From Coriobacteriia bacterium (GTDB taxonomy: Bacteria; Actinomycetota; Coriobacteriia; Anaerosomatales; PALSA-660): a stretch of DNA of 9,840 nucleotides. Below are positions 1-6,503 of the stretch, piece after piece (the first letter of the stretch is position 1; each line of letters opens with the position of its first letter). The notes beneath the pieces were generated by a model, which saw nothing but the letters and a program-made list of their open reading frames with translations, was not told the origin of the DNA and did no database searches. Where the stretch lies: positions 4,174-14,013 of the forward strand of contig PKWR01000154.1 in assembly GCA_003133285.1 (NCBI GenBank), read 5' to 3'. Both the position numbers and the translations under genes were made by a program.

Positions 1-578
1 CCGCGCTCGTTGAGCGCCTTGGTGAGGATCGTCGCGGTGGTGCGCTTGCCGATCGCGCTGTCGGTGCCGAGCAGGGCGATCCGCGGGCACGTGACCTCGG
101 AGATCCGTCCGCTGAACAGTCGGAGGTGCCGCTTGTCGCGCGGGCGCCGCACGTCGAGGATCGCCACCCCGTGTGCGAGGCTCGCCGCGGCGAACTCGGG
201 GTCATCGTTGAGGAACTCGTGCAGCCCGTTGACGATGTTCATCCCGCGCTCGATGGCGTCGAGCATGACGGCGCGCTCGGCGGGCGAGAGCAGGCCCGTG
301 GCCGGCGCGATGCCGAAGATGAAGAAGTCCGGGACGCGTGCCGCCAAGGCGATCGCCTCGGCCAGGTCCGCGCAGATCGGGATCCCGTTCGGCACGTCGT
401 CGAGCACCTCGCCGGAGTCGAGGCCCGCCTTCGTGCTGTCGATGACCGAGAGGATCTCGTACTTCTCGGAGTACCGCACGAGGCCGTTGCCGGTCTTGCC
501 GTCGATGCGGCCGAAGTTGCCTTCGCAGTAGACGACGGCAGTGCCGCCGTCGTGCACGGTGCCGGGGGTCGAGAGCAT
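1..578 (-). CDS. DUF1611 / DgcN-family protein, N-terminal 192 residues (gene runs off the left edge)
   Basis: The minus strand reads open from an ATG at 578 to the window edge, giving 192 residues of a family that is usually about 330-350 long. The start is supported by AGAGGA (584-589) five bases upstream. The first ~150 residues match the style of the DUF1611 N-terminal alpha/beta domain (VPDFFIFGIAPATG at 82-95, MNIVNGLHEFLNDD at 113-126). A P-loop follows: GTDSAIGKRTT at 171-181, with Lys178 and Thr180/181, which is the hallmark GTD-x-x-x-GK-x-TT of the family. From family knowledge, one characterised member (DgcN) N-acetylates D-glutamate so that a partner enzyme (DgcA, enolase superfamily) can complete conversion to L-glutamate; many DUF1611 genes sit beside dipeptide epimerases. 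The protein has no signal peptide, so it should be cytoplasmic. It is probably the third gene of a minus-strand operon, 73 nt after the dipeptidase. Family confidence is high; the exact reaction is inferred. Confidence 0.85.
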   Translation of the reverse strand, partial: MLSTPGTVHDGGTAVVYCEGNFGRIDGKTGNGLVRYSEKYEILSVIDSTKAGLDSGEVLDDVPNGIPICADLAEAIALAARVPDFFIFGIAPATGLLSPAERAVMLDAIERGMNIVNGLHEFLNDDPEFAAASLAHGVAILDVRRPRDKRHLRLFSGRISEVTCPRIALLGTDSAIGKRTTATILTKALNER

Positions 579-595
579 GTAGTTCCTCTGTCAAG

Positions 596-630
596 AACGA
601 TCGGGGGTGATTCATCGTTATCCCCTCGAT
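596..630 (-). promoter_or_regulatory. Two overlapping inverted repeats in the dipeptidase-DUF1611 spacer
   Basis: The 73-nt spacer contains AACGAT (596-601) and its exact complement ATCGTT (614-619), 12 nt apart. An overlapping second pairing is ATCGGGG (600-606) with CCCC-tc-GAT (622-630). The two stems share bases and cannot form together. They lie upstream of the DUF1611 ribosome binding site. They could set relative expression of the two genes or act as an mRNA processing site, but arms this short can occur by chance in such DNA. Confidence 0.2.
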
Positions 631-651
631 GCGCCTCCGGTAGACGCAGCC

Positions 652-1584
652 CTACGCGAGCGGCAGGTGGTCCCTCAGGAAGTCGTGGGCGCTGTCGAAG
701 GCGAACTTGTCCGCGAGCTTCGGTCCGTAGCCTTCGGCCACCGCCTCGACCAGCCCCGCGAGCGCCGCCGGGTCGCCCAGCTCGCCCATGGTGGCCACGC
801 CCCAGTCGCTGCCGATGGAGACGGCGTCCTCGCCGGCCAGCGTGGCGATCCGGTCGATGTGGCGCAGGGCCTCGTCGACCGATCCCCGCTCGCCGAGGAA
901 GTCCGGCGGGAACGCCAAGCCGACCAGCCCGCCGTGGTCGCCCAGGGCCCGCAGCTGGTCGTCTGTCAGTCCCCGCGGGTGGTCGGTGATCGCCCGGCAG
1001 AACGTGTGCGTCACGAGTGTCCGGGGCTCGTACAGCTCGAGCGCCTCGAAGAACCCGGCGTCGTTCAGATGGGCGAGGTCGAGGAAGAGCGGGCTGTTCT
1101 CGAGCGCACGGAGCAGGTGCCGGCCGACGGGCTTGAGAGGCGCGGCAGAGTCCTCGAAGCAGCTGGACCCGTACGCGGTCTCGTGGTTCCACGTCAGCGA
1201 CAGGCTGCGCAACGCGTGTTCGTCCCAGAGCACGTTCAGCCCGTCGGGGCCGATCTCGGGGAGCGCAAAACCCTCCGAGTGGGGCAGCACCCCGGTCCGC
1301 GGGTCGTCGGAGTCCAGGTCCTCGACGGTGGTGATCAAGCGAAGGGACGTGCTGTGGGAGCGGAGCAGGTCGCCGTGCGCCTCGAGCTGGCTCAGCAGGG
1401 AGCTCTCAGGCTGGTGCGGATAGAGCGCCGACCAGACCGCGGCGGCGTGATGCGCGCCGTGAAGGAAGTTGGATCCATAGACCGGGAAACCGCCGTCCAG
1501 CAGCGCCACACCGGACAACATGTCCTGGTGCAGATCGATGAATGCCTGCTTCCGACGCGCGCCTTGAGCCGCCACGCATGCCAC
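652..1584 (-). CDS. Membrane-dipeptidase family (peptidase M19) zinc dipeptidase
   Basis: This 310-residue protein hydrolyses dipeptides; the family is notable for accepting L,D-dipeptides as well as L,L. The metal and active-site signature of M19 is visible in order: His19-x-Asp21 (IDLHQDM), the bridging glutamate region TTVED (Glu88), LSLTWNH at 128-134, DLAH (His172), VTH (His193), the HPRGLTDDQ substrate-side segment with Arg204, and IGSDWG (Asp260). The set appears complete, so the enzyme should be active. It is somewhat shorter than many members (about 320-400). There is no signal peptide or lipobox, so it is predicted to be cytoplasmic despite the family name. The start is GTG at 1584, with GAGAGA eight bases upstream; an ATG at 1579 is out of frame. 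It lies 70 nt after the NlpC/P60-like gene and 73 nt before the DUF1611 gene, suggesting one operon for peptide or D-amino-acid breakdown. Confidence 0.92.
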   Translation of the reverse strand: MACVAAQGARRKQAFIDLHQDMLSGVALLDGGFPVYGSNFLHGAHHAAAVWSALYPHQPESSLLSQLEAHGDLLRSHSTSLRLITTVEDLDSDDPRTGVLPHSEGFALPEIGPDGLNVLWDEHALRSLSLTWNHETAYGSSCFEDSAAPLKPVGRHLLRALENSPLFLDLAHLNDAGFFEALELYEPRTLVTHTFCRAITDHPRGLTDDQLRALGDHGGLVGLAFPPDFLGERGSVDEALRHIDRIATLAGEDAVSIGSDWGVATMGELGDPAALAGLVEAVAEGYGPKLADKFAFDSAHDFLRDHLPLA

Positions 1585-1654
1585 CTACGCTGTCTCTCGA
1601 GTTTCGACCACGTCGGCACTCTAGCGAAAGCGGTTCCAGCGCGCGCGACGCACC

Positions 1655-3004
1655 CTATCTCAGGGTCACACTCACCGAACTCGACATCCCCGACCCCGCC
1701 CAACCCGGGTACGCGGAGAACGCGAGCACCTCGGCCCTGAACCCGTAGACGCCCTTCTGCGAGCCGCTTGCGAAGGTGTACTTGCACTTCATCGCGGCCC
1801 CCGCGCTCGTCGCGTAGATGGGGTGGCCGTGCATGCGGACCCAGGCGGCCGAGCCCGGCTTCTGGATGTACATGACGGACATGGCGCCGACCGCGGCGGT
1901 CGGGGTGACCGAGCCGGTCAACGTGACCGCATGGCCGATGGTGAAGGTCGCGGCATTCGCCTTGAGACTGATCGCCGCCTGCGGGCGGACGAGCGAGATC
2001 TCGTCGAACACGGCGGAGGTGCCGGGGACCGTCTGGGTCTCGGTGATGGAGGTGACGCCGCCCGCGAGCCGCAGGGTCACGAGCGCCCTGACCGCTCCCT
2101 TCGGGCTCACGACCGTGGCCGAGAGTACCCGGAACGTCGAGCCGTTCACCGAGGCCGCGCTGCCGACCAGGCGCCCGGTCGCGATGGGCTGGTCCGCCGC
2201 ATCCAGGTAGTCGAGGTGCACTTCGACGCCCGAGGGGCTGCACACCGTCCGCGCCCATGCCGAGAGGGTGTACGTCGTCTCGGGAGTGACGGTGACCTCC
2301 TGGGACATGCTGGTGAACGTCTTCGCGCTGGTGCTCGGGTTGATCAGCTGTACCGAGTTGCGGGTCGCCCTCACGAGATCTTGGCGACGCGCGGTCAGCG
2401 TCGCGTCGCGGGAGCCGGTGAAAGCCCACCAGACCGGCTGCGTACGCCACGTCTCCAGCGACTTCGCCCACACGTCGAGCGACCCGTTCTTCAGCAGGTT
2501 GCGCGACGTCACGCTGCCTGCGATGTGGTCGTAGCGGGTCGGCTTGTAGCCGTCGGCCAGGTCGTCCGCGATGCGGTGGATGCGGCAGCCAGCGACCATG
2601 CTGTTGGCGGACTCGTAGGCGACGTACTGGGTGTGCGCGTCGTCGACCCACCCGTAGAAGATCCGGATGTGGGTCCCCTTCTTCAGCAGGGCGTCGCCCG
2701 GAGCCAGCTGCGTGGTCGGTATGGAGTGGGTGACGTAGTAGAAGGTCCTCGTGTTCCACGATGTCCCGGTCGCCCAGCACATCGACGCGTAGCCGGAACA
2801 GTCGGTGCGGTAGCCGGCGAAGTACCTGGACTGGCTGTACGGGACCGGCTTGTCGACGCGCACCTGAGCGCGAGCGAGGACCGTCGTGCGCGGGATGGCG
2901 TAGGCGTTCGTCGCCCCCATCACCACCAGCGTCAGGGTGAGCGCGAGAACAACGAGCCCTGCGGCATGCCACTTCGCAGACCTGTCCGCGACCGTCGAGC
3001 CCAT
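1655..3004 (-). CDS. Secreted NlpC/P60-like cysteine peptidase with CBM-like and Ig-like C-terminal domains
   Basis: The protein is 449 residues from the ATG at 3004, chosen over an in-frame ATG at 3043 because GGGGAGG (3010-3016) sits five bases upstream of it and the signal peptide then begins properly. Residues 1-36 are a Sec signal peptide: charged start, hydrophobic 15-29, and a likely cut after Ala36 (ANAYA). Residues ~38-160 resemble NlpC/P60: the nucleophile motif TDCSGYAS with Cys69, an APGDALLKKGTHIRIFYG segment with His112, and a polar candidate third residue near Glu131. Residues ~169-335 look like a jelly-roll carbohydrate-binding module (NLLKNGSLDVW at the start, VFDEISLVRP at the end). 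Residues ~336-449 form an Ig-like repeat (IGHAVTLTGSVTP ... KGVYGFRAEVL). NlpC/P60 enzymes usually cut peptidoglycan stem peptides, often at the D-Glu to diamino-acid bond. It would act outside the membrane, held to wall glycans by its C-terminal domains. The peptidase call rests on motifs; an amidase of the wider fold is possible. Confidence 0.75.
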   Translation of the reverse strand: MGSTVADRSAKWHAAGLVVLALTLTLVVMGATNAYAIPRTTVLARAQVRVDKPVPYSQSRYFAGYRTDCSGYASMCWATGTSWNTRTFYYVTHSIPTTQLAPGDALLKKGTHIRIFYGWVDDAHTQYVAYESANSMVAGCRIHRIADDLADGYKPTRYDHIAGSVTSRNLLKNGSLDVWAKSLETWRTQPVWWAFTGSRDATLTARRQDLVRATRNSVQLINPSTSAKTFTSMSQEVTVTPETTYTLSAWARTVCSPSGVEVHLDYLDAADQPIATGRLVGSAASVNGSTFRVLSATVVSPKGAVRALVTLRLAGGVTSITETQTVPGTSAVFDEISLVRPQAAISLKANAATFTIGHAVTLTGSVTPTAAVGAMSVMYIQKPGSAAWVRMHGHPIYATSAGAAMKCKYTFASGSQKGVYGFRAEVLAFSAYPGWAGSGMSSSVSVTLR

Positions 3005-3009
3005 CGGCG

Positions 3010-3016
3010 CCTCCCC
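3010..3016 (-). promoter_or_regulatory. Strong ribosome binding site of the NlpC/P60-like gene
   Basis: GGGGAGG on the minus strand ends five bases before the ATG at 3004. It decides the start against the in-frame ATG 13 codons upstream. Confidence 0.8.
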
Positions 3017-3132
3017 GTCTTGTTCACACCAGCGTACCTCCACCGGGAGAGTATCGGCACGGGAAGAGGGCAGCGATAGGACCGATGGTCGCTGCGCCCG
3101 CCCTCGAGGCCGGAACGACGTCCCGGCAAGTC

Positions 3133-3150
3133 ATGGGCGAAACGCGCCAT
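3133..3150. promoter_or_regulatory. Imperfect inverted repeat, possible operator
   Basis: ATGGGCG-AAA-CGC-g-CCAT forms a seven-pair stem (ATGG/CCAT and GCG/CGC) with one bulged G and a three-base centre. It lies about 87 bases upstream of the xylF start and 129 bases upstream of the divergent peptidase start, a reasonable place for a regulator site. No regulator gene is visible and the match could be chance. Confidence 0.2.
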
Positions 3151-3226
3151 ACGGCGGCCCTGTTTGGGAATCATCATCATGGCCCGTGTTTCGGGGTACG
3201 CTCGAGAAGAACCAATGGGGTTGATT

Positions 3227-3231
3227 GGAGG
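3227..3231 (+). promoter_or_regulatory. Ribosome binding site of xylF
   Basis: GGAGG lies five bases before the ATG at 3237. This sets the start at that ATG and not at the in-frame TTG at 3225, whose G is part of the binding site itself. Confidence 0.85.
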
Positions 3232-3236
3232 CAGTC

Positions 3237-4364
3237 ATGCACGGGAGAAGGGCACTGAGATGGTTTGGCGCCGCGGCGCTCGTCATGGGCATCGTGGTGA
3301 CGCTCGGAGGTTGTAGCAGCGGGACGCCCACAGGGTCCACAGGGACCACCGGGACGGCCCCGGCCGCCGGAGGCTTGAAGATCGCCCTCCTGCTCCCGGA
3401 GACGAAGACGGCCCGCTACGAGACCCAGGACCGCCCGCTCTTCGAGGCGAAGGTCAAGGAGCTCGCGCCCGATGCGCAGATCCTATACAGCAACGCCAAC
3501 CAGGACTCCGCTCAGCAGCAGTCGCAGGCCGACGCCGCGCTCACGAACGGGGCACAGGTGCTGGTGCTCGACCCGGTCGACTCCGCAGCCGCGGCGTCGA
3601 TCGTGACCAAGGCGAAGGCCAAGAACGTGCCGGTCATCAGCTATGACCGTCTCATCCTCAACGCACCGGTCGACTACTACGTCTCGTTCGACAACGAGCA
3701 GGTCGGCAAGCTCCAGGGCCAGGCCCTGCTCGACAAGATCACGAAGGACGGCAATGCCGGCAAGACCATCGTCATGATCAACGGCGCGCCCACCGACAAC
3801 AACGCCAAGCTGTTCAAGGCCGGAGCGCACAGCATCCTGGACGGCAAGGTCAAGATCGGCGTCGAGTACGACACGCCGGACTGGAGCCCCGACAAGGCCC
3901 AGACCGAGATGGACCAGGCCATCACGAAGCTCGGCAAGACCGGCTTCGTGGCCGTCTACTGCGCCAATGACGGGACCTGCGGCGGAGCCATCGCCGCCAT
4001 GAAGGGCGCCGGCATCGACCCGAAGACGCGCCCGACCACCGGCCAGGACGCGGAGCTCGCGGGTATCCAGCGCATCCTTCTCGGCGAGCAGTTCATGACC
4101 ATCTACAAGGCGATCAAGGCCGAGGCCAACACCGCCGCGGAGCTCGCCGTCGCCCTCGGCAAGGGCACGGGCGTTCCGTCGTCCATGACGCTCAGCAAGG
4201 TCAACAACGGCCAGATCGACGTCCCGTCGGTCCTGCTGACCCCGGTCCCCGTCACCATCGACACGATCAAGACGACCGTTGTCGCTGACGGCTTCTGGAC
4301 GACCCAGCAGATCCTCAACACGCCGGCTCTCATAGCGGCAGGCAAGGCCGTAGGGCTGCAGTGA
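3237..4364 (+). CDS. xylF: XylF-like sugar-binding lipoprotein of an ABC importer
   Basis: This 375-residue lipoprotein captures a monosaccharide outside the cell and delivers it to the XylGH membrane complex. It starts MHGRRALRWF and has a hydrophobic stretch, then a lipobox LGGC with the lipidated Cys26, followed by a Gly/Thr/Ser-rich linker (~27-46). The mature part is a periplasmic-binding-protein type I fold, close to E. coli XylF as I recall that sequence: ISYDRLI at 134-140 (Asp137, Arg138, a sugar-contacting pair in XylF), YYVSFDNEQVG at 147-157, NGAPTDNNAKLF at 182-193, a NDGTCGGAI loop at 244-252, and GQDAELAGIQ at 269-278 (Asp271). All of these segments are typical of xylose binders, so D-xylose or a similar pentose/hexose is the likely ligand; the exact sugar cannot be read from sequence. 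Its TGA overlaps the GTG start of xylG. It is the first gene of xylFGH. Confidence 0.9.
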   Translation: MHGRRALRWFGAAALVMGIVVTLGGCSSGTPTGSTGTTGTAPAAGGLKIALLLPETKTARYETQDRPLFEAKVKELAPDAQILYSNANQDSAQQQSQADAALTNGAQVLVLDPVDSAAAASIVTKAKAKNVPVISYDRLILNAPVDYYVSFDNEQVGKLQGQALLDKITKDGNAGKTIVMINGAPTDNNAKLFKAGAHSILDGKVKIGVEYDTPDWSPDKAQTEMDQAITKLGKTGFVAVYCANDGTCGGAIAAMKGAGIDPKTRPTTGQDAELAGIQRILLGEQFMTIYKAIKAEANTAAELAVALGKGTGVPSSMTLSKVNNGQIDVPSVLLTPVPVTIDTIKTTVVADGFWTTQQILNTPALIAAGKAVGLQ

Positions 4365-5182
4365 CAGCCATCGCTGAAGGCACGAGCACGACGAACGCGG
4401 CATCCTACCTTCTCTCGCTGAAGGGCGTGAGCAAGGCCTTCGGTGCCAACCAGGCCCTCTCCGGCGTCGACTTCGAAGTCGGCGCCGGAGAGGTCGTAGC
4501 GCTCGTCGGTGACAACGGTGCGGGCAAGTCGACGCTGGTCAAGGCCATCGCCGGCGTGCAGCTGTGCGACGAGGGGACGTTCTACTTCAACGGCGAGCTG
4601 GTGAGGATCACAAGCCCGCAGGATGCGACCGCGCTCGGGATCGCGACCGTCTATCAGGACCTCGCGCTGTGCGACAACCTCGACGTCGTGGCGAACCTCT
4701 ACCTCGGTCGTGAGGTGTTCTCGAATGGCGCTGCCCGGGCCGCGTACCTCCTTGACGAGACGGCGATGGAACAGAGCGCGCTGAAGCTGCTCGAGTCCCT
4801 CGCCGTCACGACCGTCAAGGACGTGCGCGAGCCCGTCGAGTCGCTGTCCGGCGGCCAGCGGCAGGCCGTGGCGATCGCACGGTCGCTGCTCGGCGCGCCC
4901 TCCGTGGTGCTGCTCGACGAGCCCACGGCGGCACTCGGCGTCTCTCAGACCGAGCAGGTCCTCGGCCTCATCCACGAGCTGCGCAAGCGCGGGCTCGGCG
5001 TCGTGATCATCAGCCACAACCTCGAGAACGTGTTCGCGGTCGCCGACCGGATCGTCGTCCTGCGCCTGGGCCGCCGGTCTGCCACCTTCGACGTCCGCGG
5101 CGTCAGCCGCGAGGACGTCGTGTCGGCCATCACTGGCGCCGAGTTCGGCCTTGGAGCACAGATCCGCGAGGAGAGCGCATGA
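4361..5182 (+). CDS. xylG: XylG-type sugar ABC importer ATPase, single-domain form
   Basis: This 273-residue cytoplasmic ATPase powers sugar uptake. It carries every ABC motif: Walker A GDNGAGKS at 50-57 (Lys56), Q-loop Gln99 (VYQDLAL), signature LSGGQ at 162-166, Walker B VVLLDEP with Asp186 and Glu187, and switch His219 (ISHN). The DNGAGKSTLVK form and the ISHNLENVFAVADRIVVLRLGRR tail segment are typical of monosaccharide importer ATPases. E. coli XylG is about 513 residues with two fused ATPase domains; this protein has one, so two copies should pair as a homodimer, as in FrcA-type systems. The start is GTG at 4361, inside a GTGA overlap with the xylF stop; only a weak GGG lies upstream, which suggests translational coupling. 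A short N-terminal extension of ~17 residues precedes the ATPase fold. Confidence 0.93.
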   Translation: MTAIAEGTSTTNAASYLLSLKGVSKAFGANQALSGVDFEVGAGEVVALVGDNGAGKSTLVKAIAGVQLCDEGTFYFNGELVRITSPQDATALGIATVYQDLALCDNLDVVANLYLGREVFSNGAARAAYLLDETAMEQSALKLLESLAVTTVKDVREPVESLSGGQRQAVAIARSLLGAPSVVLLDEPTAALGVSQTEQVLGLIHELRKRGLGVVIISHNLENVFAVADRIVVLRLGRRSATFDVRGVSREDVVSAITGAEFGLGAQIREESA

Positions 5183-6387
5183 GCGACGAGCGAGAGACGC
5201 CGACGGCGCACGGCGCGGGCCCGATGATCCGCGAGCTGGGCAAGAAGCTGGCCCAGGGTGAAGCAGGTCCGCTCCTCGTGCTCCTGATGGTCGCGGCCAT
5301 CTGGACGTTCTTCCAGTTCCAGAACGACCGCTTCCTGAGCCCCGGCAACCTGACCAACCTGATGCTTCAGCAGTCCGCCGTGGCGACCATCTCCATCGGC
5401 ATCGTGCTCATCCTGCTGCTGGGAGAGATCGACCTGTCGGTCGGAGCGGTGAGCGGGTTCTGCGCGTCGGTCATGGCCGTGCTCATAGTGAACAACCACC
5501 TGCCGCCCGAAGTGGCCGCTCTCGCGGCGCTCGGACTCGGCGCGTTCATCGGGCTGTTCAACGGGTTCATGGTCACGCGGTTCCGGATCCCGTCTTTCGT
5601 CGTCACCCTGGCCGGCTCGCTGACCTTGGTCGGACTGCAGCTCTACGTGCTCGGCGAGACCGGCACGATCAACCTCGCCGACAACTTCGTGACCCGTCTG
5701 ACGAGTACGTTCTTCCCGCCGCTGATCAGCTGGGCCGTCGCCGGGCTCGCGATCGTCCTCACGCTCGCGTTCGCCCTTGCGGGGCGCACGCGTCGGGCTC
5801 GCGCCGGCCTGAGCGTAGGGCCGCTCTGGTCTCTCCTGGTCGGCGTCGGCGTGATCGCCGCGTCCTTCGCGGCCCTGGTCGCCGTCGTGAACCAAGACCG
5901 CGGGCTGCCGCTCGTGATGGTCATCGTCATCGTGCTGGCGCTCGCGTTCGCCTACGTCACCGAGCGGACCCGGTTCGGCCGCCACATGTTCGCGGTCGGC
6001 GGCAACGCCGAGGCAGCCCGCCGTGCGGGTATCAAGATCGACCACGTTCGCATGCTGGTCTTCGTGCTCGGCTCGACGTTGGCGGCCGCCGGTGGCGTCC
6101 TCGCCGCGTCGCGCCTGACCGCGGTGAACCAGTCCTCGGGTGGGAGCGACCTGCTGCTCATGGCGATCGCGGGCCCGGTCATCGCGGGCACGAGCCTGTT
6201 CGGCGGTCGCGGGACCGTCTGGTCGGCCATCATGGGCGCGGTCGTGATCGGGTCGATCGCGAACGGCATGGACCTGCTGGCCTATGCGTCGTCGGTGAAG
6301 TTCATCGTCACCGGCGCCGTCCTGATCGCAGCCGTCACCATCGAATCGGTGACGCGGATGCGGCGGCGCGGGACCGCGGCCCGGTAG
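5179..6387 (+). CDS. xylH: XylH-like sugar ABC importer permease
   Basis: This 402-residue integral membrane protein forms the sugar channel of the XylFGH importer. It belongs to the branched permease family used by monosaccharide ABC systems. Landmarks are the EIDLSVG motif at 83-89, IPSFVVTLAG at 137-146, the RTRFGRHMFAVGGNAEAARRAGI cytoplasmic loop (263-285) that contacts the ATPase, and GTSLFGGRGT near residue 338. Around ten hydrophobic segments are visible. A basic central stretch (~202-209, RTRRAR) followed by an extra membrane segment and DRGLP (240-244) matches the long middle of E. coli XylH and separates it from shorter RbsC-type permeases. The ATG overlaps the xylG stop (ATGA), and GAGGAG lies seven bases upstream. 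It ends the operon; the next gene converges on it. Confidence 0.92.
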   Translation: MSDERETPTAHGAGPMIRELGKKLAQGEAGPLLVLLMVAAIWTFFQFQNDRFLSPGNLTNLMLQQSAVATISIGIVLILLLGEIDLSVGAVSGFCASVMAVLIVNNHLPPEVAALAALGLGAFIGLFNGFMVTRFRIPSFVVTLAGSLTLVGLQLYVLGETGTINLADNFVTRLTSTFFPPLISWAVAGLAIVLTLAFALAGRTRRARAGLSVGPLWSLLVGVGVIAASFAALVAVVNQDRGLPLVMVIVIVLALAFAYVTERTRFGRHMFAVGGNAEAARRAGIKIDHVRMLVFVLGSTLAAAGGVLAASRLTAVNQSSGGSDLLLMAIAGPVIAGTSLFGGRGTVWSAIMGAVVIGSIANGMDLLAYASSVKFIVTGAVLIAAVTIESVTRMRRRGTAAR

Positions 6388-6414
6388 GCGCTGCAGCTCG
6401 AGATCGTCGCAAGG

Positions 6415-6480
6415 GCCGGCGCGCAGCCATCGGTGCGGCTCGCACACGAAGACCTGTCGTCGGGTCCGTCTGCGCGCGGC
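6415..6480. terminator. Branched inverted-repeat region between convergent genes, possible terminator
   Basis: The 116-nt gap between the xylH stop and the MFS gene stop holds an outer near-perfect inverted repeat, GCCGGCGCGCAG (6415-6426) against CTGCGCGCGGC (6470-6480), with one bulged base. Inside it are a hairpin GTGCG-gct-CGCAC (6433-6445) and a smaller GACC/GGTC pair (6451-6466). There is no run of T on either side, so it is not a classic intrinsic terminator. It may protect or end both transcripts. Confidence 0.35.
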
Positions 6481-6503
6481 AACTCTGGCAAGGGACGGCG
6501 TTG

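Larger units (their letters stand above)
3005..3236. other. 232-bp divergent intergenic region between the peptidase operon and xylF
   Basis: This is the longest non-coding stretch in the window. It must hold the promoters of the leftward peptidase gene and the rightward xylFGH operon. I could not find a convincing -35/-10 pair for either. The only structured element I saw is the imperfect inverted repeat at 3133-3150. Open frames crossing it on both strands show no protein-like composition and no ribosome binding site. Confidence 0.6.

Noticed and set aside
580..595. TTGACA on the minus strand (590-595) as a -35 box
   Set aside because: It lies immediately before the ribosome binding site of the DUF1611 gene, so a promoter there would start transcription inside the coding region, and no -10 follows at the right distance.
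607..1740. Long plus-strand open frame of 377 codons antisense to the dipeptidase
   Set aside because: It mirrors the dipeptidase frame in GC-rich DNA, its translation is rich in Arg, Val and Glu without domain character, and the minus strand encodes a full M19 active site.
1392..2972. Minus-strand open frame of 526 codons overlapping the peptidase and dipeptidase
   Set aside because: It covers two well-supported genes in another frame and reads as Arg/His-rich shadow sequence.
3004..3043. Upstream ATG at 3043 as start of the NlpC/P60-like protein
   Set aside because: It would put 13 polar residues before the signal peptide and has a poorer ribosome binding site than the ATG at 3004.
1823..3079. 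Plus-strand open frame of 418 codons antisense to the NlpC/P60-like gene
   Set aside because: The translation is Arg/Gly/Val-rich low-complexity text typical of a shadow frame; the minus strand has a signal peptide, a catalytic motif and a strong ribosome binding site.
3170..3180. Short TCA triplet run upstream of xylF
   Set aside because: Only three to four units; ordinary chance repetition, not a meaningful microsatellite.
4945..6447. Minus-strand open frame of 500 codons antisense to xylG and xylH
   Set aside because: It is highly charged (Arg, Asp, His, Gln) with no recognisable domain, as expected opposite a GC-rich membrane protein gene.
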